A program made the position numbers and the translations under genes. Positions 23,900 to 32,920 of a DNA stretch of 64,000 nucleotides are shown piece after piece. Under the pieces are notes generated by a model. The model was not told the origin of the DNA. It saw only the letters and a program-made list of their open reading frames with translations, and did no database searches. Source of the DNA: Laburnicola sp. R22_1 (lineage: Eukaryota; Ascomycota; Dothideomycetes; Pleosporales; Didymosphaeriaceae); NCBI GenBank assembly GCA_014281115.1, contig JACONQ010000009.1, forward strand, positions 558,001 through 622,000. Direction: 5' to 3'. Numbering within the stretch: the stretch's first letter is position 1; each line of letters opens with the position of its first letter.

Positions 23900-24025
23900 G
23901 TGGCGTTAATTCTACCTAGGGGTAGGACGACAAAGGCTTTCATCTTAAATAACATAACAAAAAAAGCAGAGCCCCCTGCTTAGTAATTAAAAAGAGCGTA
24001 AAAAGGTAATTGGGCACAAAAAAGC
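23900..24025 (-). mobile_element. 126-bp LINE/SINE-like insertion, short copy
   Basis: It interrupts the gypsy LTR, begins gtggcgttaattc, ends cacaaaaaagc, and is flanked by the 10-bp direct repeat atagaaatat (23890-23899 and 24026-24035). Uninterrupted copies of this LTR (15130-15180; 44540-44965) prove the insertion. Confidence 0.85.
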
Positions 24026-24250
24026 ATAGAAATATAAGTATCTCCTTTAATACTTATATTTAACCTATTTATTAATCTATTATTTAGATTACACTTAGGC
24101 CCCTACTATTAATTTATTATCTTACAACCTTTAATACTAACGCCCCTTTAACTAGTATAAGTAGTTAAGACCCCTTGCCCTTATTAAGACGCTTCTGCCT
24201 AAGAACGAACCCTAACCCATCAGGACTAGCTACCCCGATCGGTCTTAACA

Positions 24251-25376
24251 CTATGCCCGGATGCAGAGGTTTGGCAGACAGCTGAAGCTTTGCCGAGCGA
24301 GTTAGCAGGCCCCACTTCACCACACCAAAGGTATGGCCAGCTGTCCCCTTGCCTCCGCTTGTGGTCTGGCTTCTATTAACAACTACGTATATTTCGCCTT
24401 AAGAAGTGACGTATCTGTGCCTATATATTAGTTCTTCAAATTACCACTCCTGTCTGTATGCTGTACCTAAAGCCTTATTTTTCGTTACAATTGTGTTAAG
24501 GCTTGTAGAGGCGTATTGCCTTGTTTGATGCGGCCGCGATACCTTTAGTCTCCCCCTAATATGCGTTTCACGTGTATGCTAGCTTGCCCTTGTGCCCTTA
24601 GGGCTTGGAATATGTTCTCTAAGTTTTGTTTTTCCCTAGTGTTGTGCAGCTGCCTACTAGGTTCCTATGTGGCCGTGTTTTGTGGTGTGACCTGCTGCCG
24701 AGCGCAGCGGCAGTGGCATTCCGTCGCGACACATCTCCACGAGACTCTCACGATTCGTTTGTGGCTGTTGAAATCCTTAATGGTCTGATACAGTGCCGAG
24801 CTCGATCGGATGCTAAACATAACTAGCGTTATGAGCGCAGACGCTAAACCAATCGCCTCTGCTATTTCTACAACGCTTCACTTAATTGCTTGTTGATACT
24901 TGGACGGATTTCAGGGACTTGTCAAGGAAGTTGCCTCCGTCGTGCGGTTCAAATGTGCCTAGGTTACAGAGTCCCCCGCGGTTCGGAGATTGCCCTAGGC
25001 TGCCAAGCTTGATCGGCTGACAGCCCGGTGGGCTGTTGAGATAATCCATGACTCATAGGCTAGCCCCACCAACATCATGACGACCGCGTTCAGCAAGTGC
25101 GAGGACACGCTCATCATGAAGCGCGTACCTTGGAGTCGGCACGGCGTGCCAATGTTGTGCAAGCGCCTCACAGCACAGCTTTGCGCCTGACTACGGCCAT
25201 GGCGCGGAGCGCCCGGTTCCTCGAGCGCCCGGAATTGAGTTCTGCCCGGCCCTTGCCGCCCTACTGACTCGCCCGCAGAGGTACCTCAAGCGACATGCTT
25301 CTCGCCACCTGCATTGCTAATACCGTCAACATCTGGGAGGGTGACACTGGGCTCTTGTATAGAGTAACTAACACAT
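24251..25376. other. Unmutated intergenic DNA downstream of the gypsy element
   Basis: Normal composition, no recognisable gene. Several short open frames (for example 24561-24788) lack domains. The purine-rich motif attagggggag (minus strand, near 24550) also occurs near 33130, perhaps a polypurine tract of a lost LTR element. Confidence 0.4.
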
Positions 25377-26339
25377 CTAACACGACGATAAACTACGAGC
25401 GTCTCGCCTCTGCTTCACCTTGCGTCTTACAGTATAGATCCACTCATCTAGAAATATCCATAGCCAAAGCAGGACGAACCACATCGCGATCATAGTTGCT
25501 CCCACCAAGCTCACCCCACTAAACCAGCGGGAGATGTACCAAACCGACTCCCAGTGAGCAGCCACAAGCTGCTCGGATGCAAGAGCAACCTGCATCGAAT
25601 TAAGAATTGTCGAAACTATGGCGAATGCAAAGAGTATAGGTCCATAAAGCCGCCCAAAGAAATCTCCGTATTGACCATGTACCTGTTCGAAGTGAAATTT
25701 GCCAAGGAGAAGCGGAGCATAGAAGTTGAGTCGCGTCAGCCTTAGCTCGCCGTAGCAGTACCTGCTTGAAACTGCCGAGTCCCCAATATAATTCAGCTCT
25801 GAGATGAATCGGCAGAAAGATGCCCAATCGACGTCATTAGGGATAAGACAGAGGCTGTCTTGCTGAGCGATGTTGAAGTCCGATTCGTGCTGGATCAAGT
25901 AACGGTATGTTCGTACGAATCCAGTCGCCGCCTTGCGAAGATCACTCTGGCCAGCGCTCCGTCGGTTAAAATTCTCGTCCAGGTGCATTGCCCAGAATGC
26001 TTGCGAGAGCAAATACCGTGGCATAGGTTTAATGAATATGCGGTTGTGTATCCACACCAGGTGCAGCCGAGGTTCTTCCGTGACGATAATCTTGCGACCT
26101 TTAACTAGTTGTCGATGTAAAGGGTTGACGTTTGCGCTGGAGAGGGTGGTCATGATCCAGAGGCGCGGCGCCATCACCTCTAGATCTTTGGACCAAAGCT
26201 CCTTTTTGAGATGTTGTCTCATGCGAGCAGCATCGTCGAGCATAATGGAAGGCTGGCCGGGCAGAGTCGTAATCGGCGGAGCCCCAGCTCCAGGGTCAAG
26301 ATCGTGAACGAGCTGGTTCGCTTTGGAAAATGGCGGCAT
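25377..26339 (-). CDS. Fungal two-TM membrane protein, DUF6601-like
   Basis: An intact single-exon frame of 320 residues from the ATG at 26339 to TAG at 25377. The middle contains PRLHLVWIHNRIFIKPMPRY and RLNFYAPLLLGKFHFEQVHG, which I recognise from a family of uncharacterised ascomycete proteins (DUF6601, from memory). Two membrane helices are evident at about residues 231-252 (YGPILFAFAIVSTILN) and 273-299 (SLVGATMIAMWFVLLWLWIF), followed by a basic tail (RRKVKQRR) that should be cytosolic. Function is unknown. It is head-to-head with the hydrolase-Myb gene, 276 bp apart, sharing a promoter region. No RIP damage is seen although the gypsy element ends 1.1 kb away. Confidence 0.85.
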   Translation of the reverse strand: MPPFSKANQLVHDLDPGAGAPPITTLPGQPSIMLDDAARMRQHLKKELWSKDLEVMAPRLWIMTTLSSANVNPLHRQLVKGRKIIVTEEPRLHLVWIHNRIFIKPMPRYLLSQAFWAMHLDENFNRRSAGQSDLRKAATGFVRTYRYLIQHESDFNIAQQDSLCLIPNDVDWASFCRFISELNYIGDSAVSSRYCYGELRLTRLNFYAPLLLGKFHFEQVHGQYGDFFGRLYGPILFAFAIVSTILNSMQVALASEQLVAAHWESVWYISRWFSGVSLVGATMIAMWFVLLWLWIFLDEWIYTVRRKVKQRRDARSLSSC

Positions 26340-26615
26340 GACTGTGCGGAATTGTAATGTGAGGATAAGTTAGCTCTGTGTGCAAAATAATTCTGGAAGT
26401 GCCTATGTCTCTATAGCTAGCAGGCAGTCAGCGAAGGACGCGTGCGTCAGCCTAGCATAGCTCAGCCTCGCTGCAGGCAGACCGGGCGGCTGTCTCAGCC
26501 TAGTGTATAATCAGCCTGGTTACATATCTCCTCACTCGAATTCTTTCTATCTTATCGGCATCTTTTCTCTCCCAGCTTGAGCAAACGTGCTGTGCGGGAG
26601 TATTGACGTGCAACC
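26340..26615. promoter_or_regulatory. Bidirectional promoter region with four TCAGCCT repeats
   Basis: The 276 bp between two divergent start codons carry TCAGCCT four times on the plus strand (26447, 26462, 26495, 26511), spaced 15, 33 and 16 bp, close to one and one-half to three helical turns. It may be a binding site for a shared regulator. A TATA-like gtataat lies at 26504-26510. Confidence 0.4.
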
Positions 26616-28078
26616 ATGGTATGAAATAGATTAACTAGGGATGAAGCGCGCCAAGGCTGATCCGGAACTAGGTTCGGCCGGTGACGGACGACGACATCGG
26701 GCTGAAAGTGCTTCGCGAGGCACCAGCAGACACAGCCGGGATCGTCGAGTGCGTTTACCTTTACAGTACCTCGATCATCTAAATCTATACTAAGCTATCC
26801 TAGTATCGTTGCAATCCACGGCATTGGGGCCCATCCGGACGACACCTGGTGCAAGAATGTCGGCACGGCGGAGAGCCCACAGTGGATCAACTGGCTCGAC
26901 AAGGAAGACATGCTACCAGCCGTAGCGCCCCATGCGCGCATCATGCGATATGGATACCAGTCCCAATGGTTTGGCGAAGTGGCGATGCGGCAGAAGGCGA
27001 CAACGGTGGCACAACGATTGCTGTTAGCCTTACGCCGGAAAAGAGAGGTCCAAATTCCGTGTATCAGACGTATTATCGTTATTAATTCCTTTAGGTGTAC
27101 CCATACCGCCCACTACTCTTTATTGCGCACTGCCTCGGCGGCCTGGTCATGCTGAAGGTAAGCAGGTGAACTAGAAAGGACATGGCCCCACTAAGAGTTC
27201 ACAGGCACTCTTGGACGCCCGGCAGTACGAGAACGAGTGGCCGGGCGTGTTCGCATCCACCATCGGCTTAGTCTTCTTCGGCACGCCGTTTCGAGGAGCG
27301 GAGGGAATGAGCCAAATGGAGATGCTGAAGGCGGCACAGAGCGAATACCATGAGGATGAAGTGCAGCCGGAGGTCCTGAAGATACTGGAGCCGGGAAACG
27401 AGTTCCTCCAGGAATTGGTTGACCAGTTCGGGAAGACGCGGAGGGAGGTAAACAAGGTCGCGGTTGCGTGCTTCTACGAGCTCAAGTCGAGTAACGTGGG
27501 TAAGATTGTGGGAAAAGAAGATCGGACGGTAGGTGTGGGAAAAGGCTCCGCGTCTTACTTAGCCTAACAGTCATAACAGAGATTCCTGGTTAGCGAGTGC
27601 TCTGGCTGCCTCGATTTATCCCATGGGGTGAGCAAGTTCTCGCTATCACGGACACATTTCGACATGAATAAGTTCGGGAAGCCCACAGAGGAAGATTTTG
27701 AGATCGTATGTGAGGTGATCAAAGGAATGATTGGAGCCCCAAAGCCTAGTAATGGCTCGATGCTGTGTAAGTTGCTGCTGACCTCAGGCAATTCGACATA
27801 TACCGATCTAACATGTGCTGCAAACAGACGGAAGAAGTCTCAGCGTCAGAGTTCCGGTATCACAAACGTCCAGCAGCAAAAAGAAAAAAACGGCGAAGGC
27901 CTCTAAATTAAACGCTAAATGGTCAGCTGCGGAAGACACGAAGCTTTTACGTGCAGTACAGACTATGGAATCGCTTGATTGGGAACGCGTGGCACAGCTT
28001 CTTGAAACCCGCTCTCATTTTGCATGTCAAAAGCGATATGAGAGATTAGTAGGATATCGCAAGGACTCGCTAGGATAA
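26616..28078 (+). CDS. SesB-like alpha/beta hydrolase fused to a Myb/SANT domain (7 exons)
   Basis: Exons are 26616-26618, 26672-26748, 26804-27047, 27095-27157, 27205-27528, 27580-27766 and 27828-28078; the sum, 1149 nt, is a full frame of 382 codons plus stop. Introns are 47-61 bp with GT..AG ends; the last has GTAAGT and CTAAC. Residues about 25-270 form the hydrolase of fungal STAND/NLR N-termini: IVAIHGIGAHPDDTW (26-42), RPLLFIAHCLGGLVMLK (113-129), GLVFFGTPFRGAEG, and THFDMNKF with the likely catalytic His263. The nucleophile elbow holds Cys121 where most relatives have Ser. No NACHT/NB-ARC follows. Instead a basic linker (SSSKKKKTAKASK, a likely nuclear signal) leads to a Myb repeat with W331-x19-W351-x18-Y370. 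Function is unknown; a nuclear signalling or immunity-related role is inference. The first intron, directly after ATG, is the least certain. Confidence 0.8.
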
Positions 28079-28312
28079 ATTTTTAGTAAGGATATCCCTT
28101 ATCAAGAAAGGCACTGATTCTCGCCTCCATTTTGCTCGGGTTCGGAGTTATAGTAGTCGCTACCCAGTACGACTTGCTCGCAGCATGCCTGAGTTGTGCA
28201 TGGCAAAGGGCGGGTTTTATTTTCGATTTGGCAGCTCCGGGGACCACGTTTTAGTCTCCCACATCAAAACAAACGTATGTTCTCTCGGAAAGGGGGGTCG
28301 ACGGCGCAGTTT
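28079..28312. other. 3' flank of the hydrolase-Myb gene
   Basis: Balanced-GC, no gene seen. It presumably includes the 3' UTR. Confidence 0.4.
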
Positions 28313-28480
28313 GGCCATCCTTCCTGCTAGCGTGTTACCTAGAGCATCGTGATGTTGATAGTTTTAGCAAATGCAGGCGGCGAAAAGTAAGCATGTCACT
28401 TAAGGTACCTCTGCAGGTGCTTTAGCAGATCAGCTAGCACTTAAGATGCTCTAGATAGCACGCTAGCAGGGAGGACGGCC
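28313..28480. repeat. Imperfect inverted repeat, about 168 bp
   Basis: The outer 36 bp (ggccatccttcctgctagcg... and ...cgctagcagggaggacggcc) are inverted copies with about five mismatches. The inner part is only loosely complementary. It could be a decayed MITE; no target duplication is recognisable. Confidence 0.5.
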
Positions 28481-28516
28481 GACCCGCACTGGTTATAGGG
28501 TTGCGCCAGAGGCGAT
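28466..28516. repeat. 51-bp dispersed repeat, copy 2
   Basis: Matches 308-358 over 51 bp without gaps; this copy has the T at most C/T differences, so it is the more RIP-mutated one. It overlaps the end of the inverted repeat. Confidence 0.55.
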
Positions 28517-28751
28517 AGTTTGTAGCTCTGGCTGCCAGTGAAGAGAAGAGTGCTAGATGCAACTTTAGATAGTGTAGAATTTTACTAAGCATAGCCACTA
28601 CTCCAGCTCTACTAGTACCTATTCCTTATAAATATAAACTATCTAAATCCTTATAACTGTTAGAGGTTGTACTAAAGTATATTTCTATAACACTAAAGGT
28701 TATAGTGCTTATATTAGGAGCTGCTAGTTATTTAACTATATAATAGCTATA

Positions 28752-30965
28752 ACATATTCTATTAGTAGTCCGGACAGATTAGTCCGCCGGATAGTTTTTG
28801 CCAGGACTACAACACTTCACTATGAATTATAATGTCTCAACAACACGACGCGTTATTATCTAATTAAGAAGGCAGAATTAAGCTTGCCCTTCACGTCTAT
28901 TAGAATAAGCAAATTTTAAGCCTATAACGCGCTGCTGTAGTATATAATATCCTAAAGTCTACACTAAGCAATCGAATTAATAGAATTACTGCCTAAGCAG
29001 ATACACAATTAGGCATGGCAAAGCTTACTATAACTAAAGAGCAGACGCTTATATAGTATATCCTTAACCTAGATTCGCGAGAATTTGCACCCTAGCTAGG
29101 TAAGGTGGAAGATATAGCCAACAAACTGCTAGCTGCGCGGCATAGAGACCCTATAGGATAATGCTAGGCTTAGCGCTTTGTAAAGCGCGTACCTAAGCTT
29201 AAAATAGCTTTTAATCAAGCAAAGAACTAATAGAGGATATAATAAAACGACCTAGAGATTATAAACGTGTGATTTTAGCTAGTAGGGGACACAAAAGCTA
29301 AGTATAGAGTGTAGGATAAAGACATCTATAACTTTAATAAGATAGGCTTCTAGATAGAAGTTATTAGCTTAATAAAGGTTATAACTAGTTTAGAAAGATA
29401 TTCTTAACTTACGCTTATTTAGCCAGGCAACCGCAAGTAGGTTACAGTAATTTAGAGTATTTGCGCTGCTAGGTATACTGCCCTACTCTTTATTATCTAT
29501 AAAGGACGAGTCTACATCTTAGCGTGGTATAAGGAGACTAGTATTCCCCGCGATTAGAAGCTCTTAGTCTCTAAGACTGGCTAGACTAATAGTAAGCTTA
29601 GAGTTATGTGGTTAAAGCACTTTAACGCGTATACAAGGCTGCGCATAGTGGGGTTATAGAGGTTACTTATTCTAGACAGCTATAAGAGCCACCACTCCTA
29701 GGATTTTAAGGATTATTACCTAGAATAGAAGATCCTAACACTCTGTATGCCAGCGTACTTATCTCATATCCTCTAGCCGCTTAATGTAGTCTATTTCGCG
29801 CCACTAAAGCTAAAGTACTCCTAGCGCGTGTGGGACTTAGCGCGTTAACGCGTCTTTTATTTTAACAAAGAGGGCTTTCTACTAGCCTTTTATAACGCGT
29901 TTTTTAATATATTTATACTAGAAAACTGTAAGAAAGCCTTTAAGGCCTCTAGACTTATTCCTTTAGATGTGTTAGTAGTAGTAAATTGCCTTAATGTGCG
30001 TATTCACACTCCACCTCAGGGCACCCCACCAGATACACTATGGCAAGCCAGGACCCTAAGCAATACCCTTAAGTTTAGATCCCAGTTAAAGCTCGTACGC
30101 GACTCTTTTATTTGGTCTCTACCTAATGCTAAATTAAGCTACTTACAGCTTATAAAAGGTGCTAAACTTATACTCTACTATAGTGTACTTTAAGAGACCT
30201 GCATTAAGGAACTTAAGGAGCAAATTAAGATTCTAACAAAGCAAAAAACGTGTAAAAGAAAGCGCATTTAGAAAGGTAGGACGCTAGATTTTGCTTAGGA
30301 AGCAGATTTGGGAGTAGAAAGCCCTTTTATTAGGGTGAAGTTATCGAAAAGGGCGCAAGGTAGTGGTGAGGAAGAGGCAGGTCCCTTAACACAACACCGC
30401 TGTGGGAGGTGCAGAGAGCCTGGGCACAACGCAAGGACCTGTTAGATAGATAAAGAGATAGAGGAGGAGTTAGATGTTACCCTTCGTAGCTTATTTTTAG
30501 ATAGTGTTGATAATAAATTAGAGTGATTTTATTATAGGTTACTATAAGGCTAAAAATAACGAGTTAACTTTATCTTGCAATAGTACGCACTCAGTAACTA
30601 AAAATTAGATAAAGTACTACTTAAGATATAGTATACTTTACTACGAATCGCAATAAGTATACTATATATTACCTACGTATAGTATGGTAGATAATATATC
30701 GTATATTATAGGGAGTCTTGTTGTAAGTTCGTACTACTAAGAAAGACTCCTTAGCTTTACGCGACTACAGTAGTCGCGCAAAGAGACTACACGACGTAAA
30801 AAGTAGATTAAATAGTAACTTGGTATATTGTAAGTTATAGTAGGTTATTATGAGTCACTATGAAGTAATGTTAGTGGTGTTCTATAATGAGTTATGAGGG
30901 ACCTCGAAGTTGCCAAGAAAAACTGTCCGGCGGACTAATCTGTCCGGGCTACTAATAGAATATGT
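28752..30965 (+). mobile_element. pogo-family transposon with zinc-knuckle transposase, 2214 bp
   Basis: Inverted ends acatattctattagtag(t/c)ccgg and onwards through attagtccgccgga run for about 50 bp and are flanked by TA (28750-28751 and 30966-30967). An alternative boundary at gtccggacag, also next to TA, would place it inside a palindromic target. One RIP-interrupted transposase frame lies within. Confidence 0.85.
28832..30526 (+). pseudogene. pogo-type transposase, RIP-interrupted
   Basis: A single frame of 564 codons starts MSQQHDALLSN. It contains TITKEQTLI and YILNLDSREFAP (CENP-B-like DNA-binding part), DKDIYNFNKIGF, LLILDSYKSHHS and LQPLNVVYFAPLK (DDE core), and near the end HRCGRCREPGHNARTC, a CxxCxxxGHxxxxC zinc knuckle. 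Stops are nearly all TAG/TAA at former Gln/Trp codons. The knuckle is intact. Confidence 0.85.
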
Positions 30966-31957
30966 TATTACTAAAGTATATAAAGCCTTTCTATCTTTGT
31001 ATGCGCTTATAATAATAGCGTTTTACTAGTAACGCTTGCTTAAACCTATATACTAAAGCGTAGGCTTTAATTCTAAGCCTACTACGCTCTATTTTAGCTT
31101 ATATTCTTTCTATTATATTGTATTCCCCTTTAATAAGTTAAGACTAGAGCTCGCTGCGGCTTAGTCTAGGAATTAGTAAGCTAGTGGACTTAAGAAGCAT
31201 AAGGACGTAAAGGGCTTGATTAGGTTATTCTATTAGTTCGCAGAAGGGACAATAGCTAATCTTAGCACTCTAGAGCAGTATAGTTGTATAGCTCTACACT
31301 ATAAAGTAAGTATCGCTGTGCGTTGGACTGCATCTTAAGGCGTGTGGGATCGCTGTTGAAGCTAGTTTCGCCGCTAGAAGCGCGTTGGCTGACTAAATAA
31401 GCACCGGGTCTTGCCTTATCACTGCTCCTAATCCTAAGTTGGATTTAACGACGATATTCGTCGTGCGCATGAGCTTTCTGGTTGCTAAAAGCTAAAGTAC
31501 CCCTCATTTGTCTCGCCACAGAGGGTGTCTCGCTACCCAGGGACGGACATTACATGGCTTATTCTGCTTAGTGTAGTTTCATTGTCGTGGTAGTTACTAC
31601 GCAGCAGTAGCGGGCCGATTCCGGCGCATGGACGTAACCCAGTTACGTTACCGTTAAACACATGTGGCTAGCGTAATTGTCACCCCGTTCTTGAGATTTG
31701 AAGAAATGACCAATTTTCAAGTTTAGCAGAATCGTGAGCGCGATAGCTATCATACCTCCTCTTCTCTTATTCGGGCACGCGTGTGGCTCATGGATATTAG
31801 TTTAGCGCCGGCAATCGATTGTTTCCGTCCTTGCGCCGTCCGCCAATCCAAAGCGCGCGAATATACCCCGCTTTTATAGGGCGGTGCCAGGTTCCAGCAA
31901 AGTACCTCCTAACGCAGTGATCTATCGAGCCCACATCTCTGAAAATCCATCTCCACT
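30966..31957. other. RIP-mutated relic (to about 31300), then unmutated non-coding DNA
   Basis: 30966-31330 is AT-rich and on the plus strand holds text such as KDVKGLIRLFY and IANLSTLEQYSCIALHYKV in one frame, an unidentified decayed gene. 31330-31957 has normal composition, no gene, and is probably leader or LTR sequence of the copia fragment that follows. Confidence 0.4.
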
Positions 31958-32560
31958 ATGGCCGACGCTGCAGATTTCGAACAATTCGGCCTAGAAACAT
32001 TGTATAATGCCATTCCCATGCTTGAAAACGTTAACGACTGGCTCCATTGGAACCAAAGGATGAATGCGTTCATTCAAATATCCGCCGTTGCCGACGACGG
32101 ATCCGATCCACCGACAGAAGAGGAGGCAGCTCAACAATGGACCCATCGTCAGAAGCTTTATACGGCAATGATCAGGGCAAAGCTGACAGAAAGCGCCGCG
32201 CAACGAATCAATGCCTTCAAAATCCATCAAGTACAATCTCTTCTGAACGCGGTCGAGGAGAGATTCAAGCTGGAAAGGTGTCACAGGGAACTCATACCGT
32301 CGCCCGGTGGAACCACATGCCGGATCGAAATTGACAATGTACCCTATTGCTCTTTCTGTCGGAAGCCCTACCACGTGGAACCCGAGTGCTTCGAGAAAAA
32401 TCCACGATGGAAGGGCCAAGGGAATGATGAAAAAAGGGTGCGAGGCAATACCAGGGGTTTGCACGCTAGTAGACGCAAGCCGTTGAAGAGGCACCACGCT
32501 CCCGAGGACGAAGACCACGCACACGGCCCAAATATCCAAAGAAGCCCACCTCTATGGTGA
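31958..32560 (+). CDS. copia-type Gag with zinc knuckle, from a truncated retroelement
   Basis: An ATG-started frame of 200 residues, unaffected by RIP. It begins MADAADFEQFGLETLYNAIP and includes NVNDWLHWNQRMNAFIQISA, the N-terminal pattern of fungal copia Gag, then YCSFCRKPYHVEPEC near residues 128-142, a CxxCxxxxHxxxxC knuckle followed by a basic region. Gag packages element RNA. Protease sequence follows in another frame, so the polyprotein is frameshifted and then breaks off. Intact-looking Gag without pol could be a captured or domesticated copy, but a recent truncated insertion is simpler. Confidence 0.7.
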   Translation: MADAADFEQFGLETLYNAIPMLENVNDWLHWNQRMNAFIQISAVADDGSDPPTEEEAAQQWTHRQKLYTAMIRAKLTESAAQRINAFKIHQVQSLLNAVEERFKLERCHRELIPSPGGTTCRIEIDNVPYCSFCRKPYHVEPECFEKNPRWKGQGNDEKRVRGNTRGLHASRRKPLKRHHAPEDEDHAHGPNIQRSPPLW

Positions 32561-32700
32561 TTCGGAAGACATATCAAAGGCAGCTGCGCTAAACGCAATC
32601 ACGCCTTCGCGAATCCAAGACGCCTGGATCGTTGACAGTGGCTGTGTTCAACATGTCTGCAACCATACTTCGAAGTGTAAAGATCTGACCAGTGTTTCGG
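32561..32700 (+). pseudogene. copia protease fragment, frameshifted relative to Gag
   Basis: The +1 frame reads SKEAHLYGDSEDISKAA and AWIVDSGCVQHVCNH; DSG is the aspartic protease active site and AWIVDSGxxxH is typical for fungal copia. The similarity ends near 32690, and GGT/GAT-rich simple sequence follows at 32718-32752. Confidence 0.65.
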
Positions 32701-32920
32701 CGACTTTGACGATCATGATAGCAGTGGTGGTGGTGATGGTGATGACTACGATATGGAAGTGTGACAGCGATATATAATGACCATTCCTCCAGTCCGTGTA
32801 CGTAGCTATTGCAGCATCGTAGTCATGAAAGCTACATGCTCCGCCATGAGCGATTGGTCGCTAATTCAAGTCGCCTACGGCGATACCTCCGGTCCATGCC
32901 GTTGTGCAGAAAATTCTCCA

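Larger units (their letters stand above)
14951..24250 (+). mobile_element. Ty3/gypsy chromovirus, full-length, RIP-degraded, with nested insertions
   Basis: The 5' LTR (14951-15377) and 3' LTR (21560-24250) are both exactly 427 bp once the insertions in the latter are subtracted. Flanks are gtatg (14946-14950) and ctatg (24251-24255), a 5-bp target repeat with one difference. Internal order on the plus strand is gag with zinc knuckle, protease, RT, RNase H, integrase, chromodomain, as in chromoviruses. Nested insertions are a solo LTR (19442-19733), a Fot1 element (21587-23712) and a 126-bp element (23900-24025). Coding frames are shredded by CpA-to-TpA change. Confidence 0.9.
21560..24250 (+). 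repeat. gypsy 3' LTR, interrupted by two insertions
   Basis: 2691 bp in total; removing Fot1 plus one TA (2128 bp) and the 126-bp element plus one 10-bp repeat (136 bp) leaves 427 bp, identical in length to the 5' LTR. Its left end is strongly RIP-mutated while the right end (24060-24250) keeps many CA and CC dinucleotides. Confidence 0.9.

Noticed and set aside
25600..26307. Plus-strand and other minus-strand ORFs
   Set aside because: They are shadows of the intact 320-residue membrane-protein gene.
27628..27906. A hydrolase ending at 27906 without the Myb domain
   Set aside because: That ending appears only if a strong intron (27767-27827) is left unspliced.
31991..32539. Long minus-strand ORF opposite the copia Gag
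   Set aside because: It is antisense to a clearly recognisable Gag with zinc knuckle.
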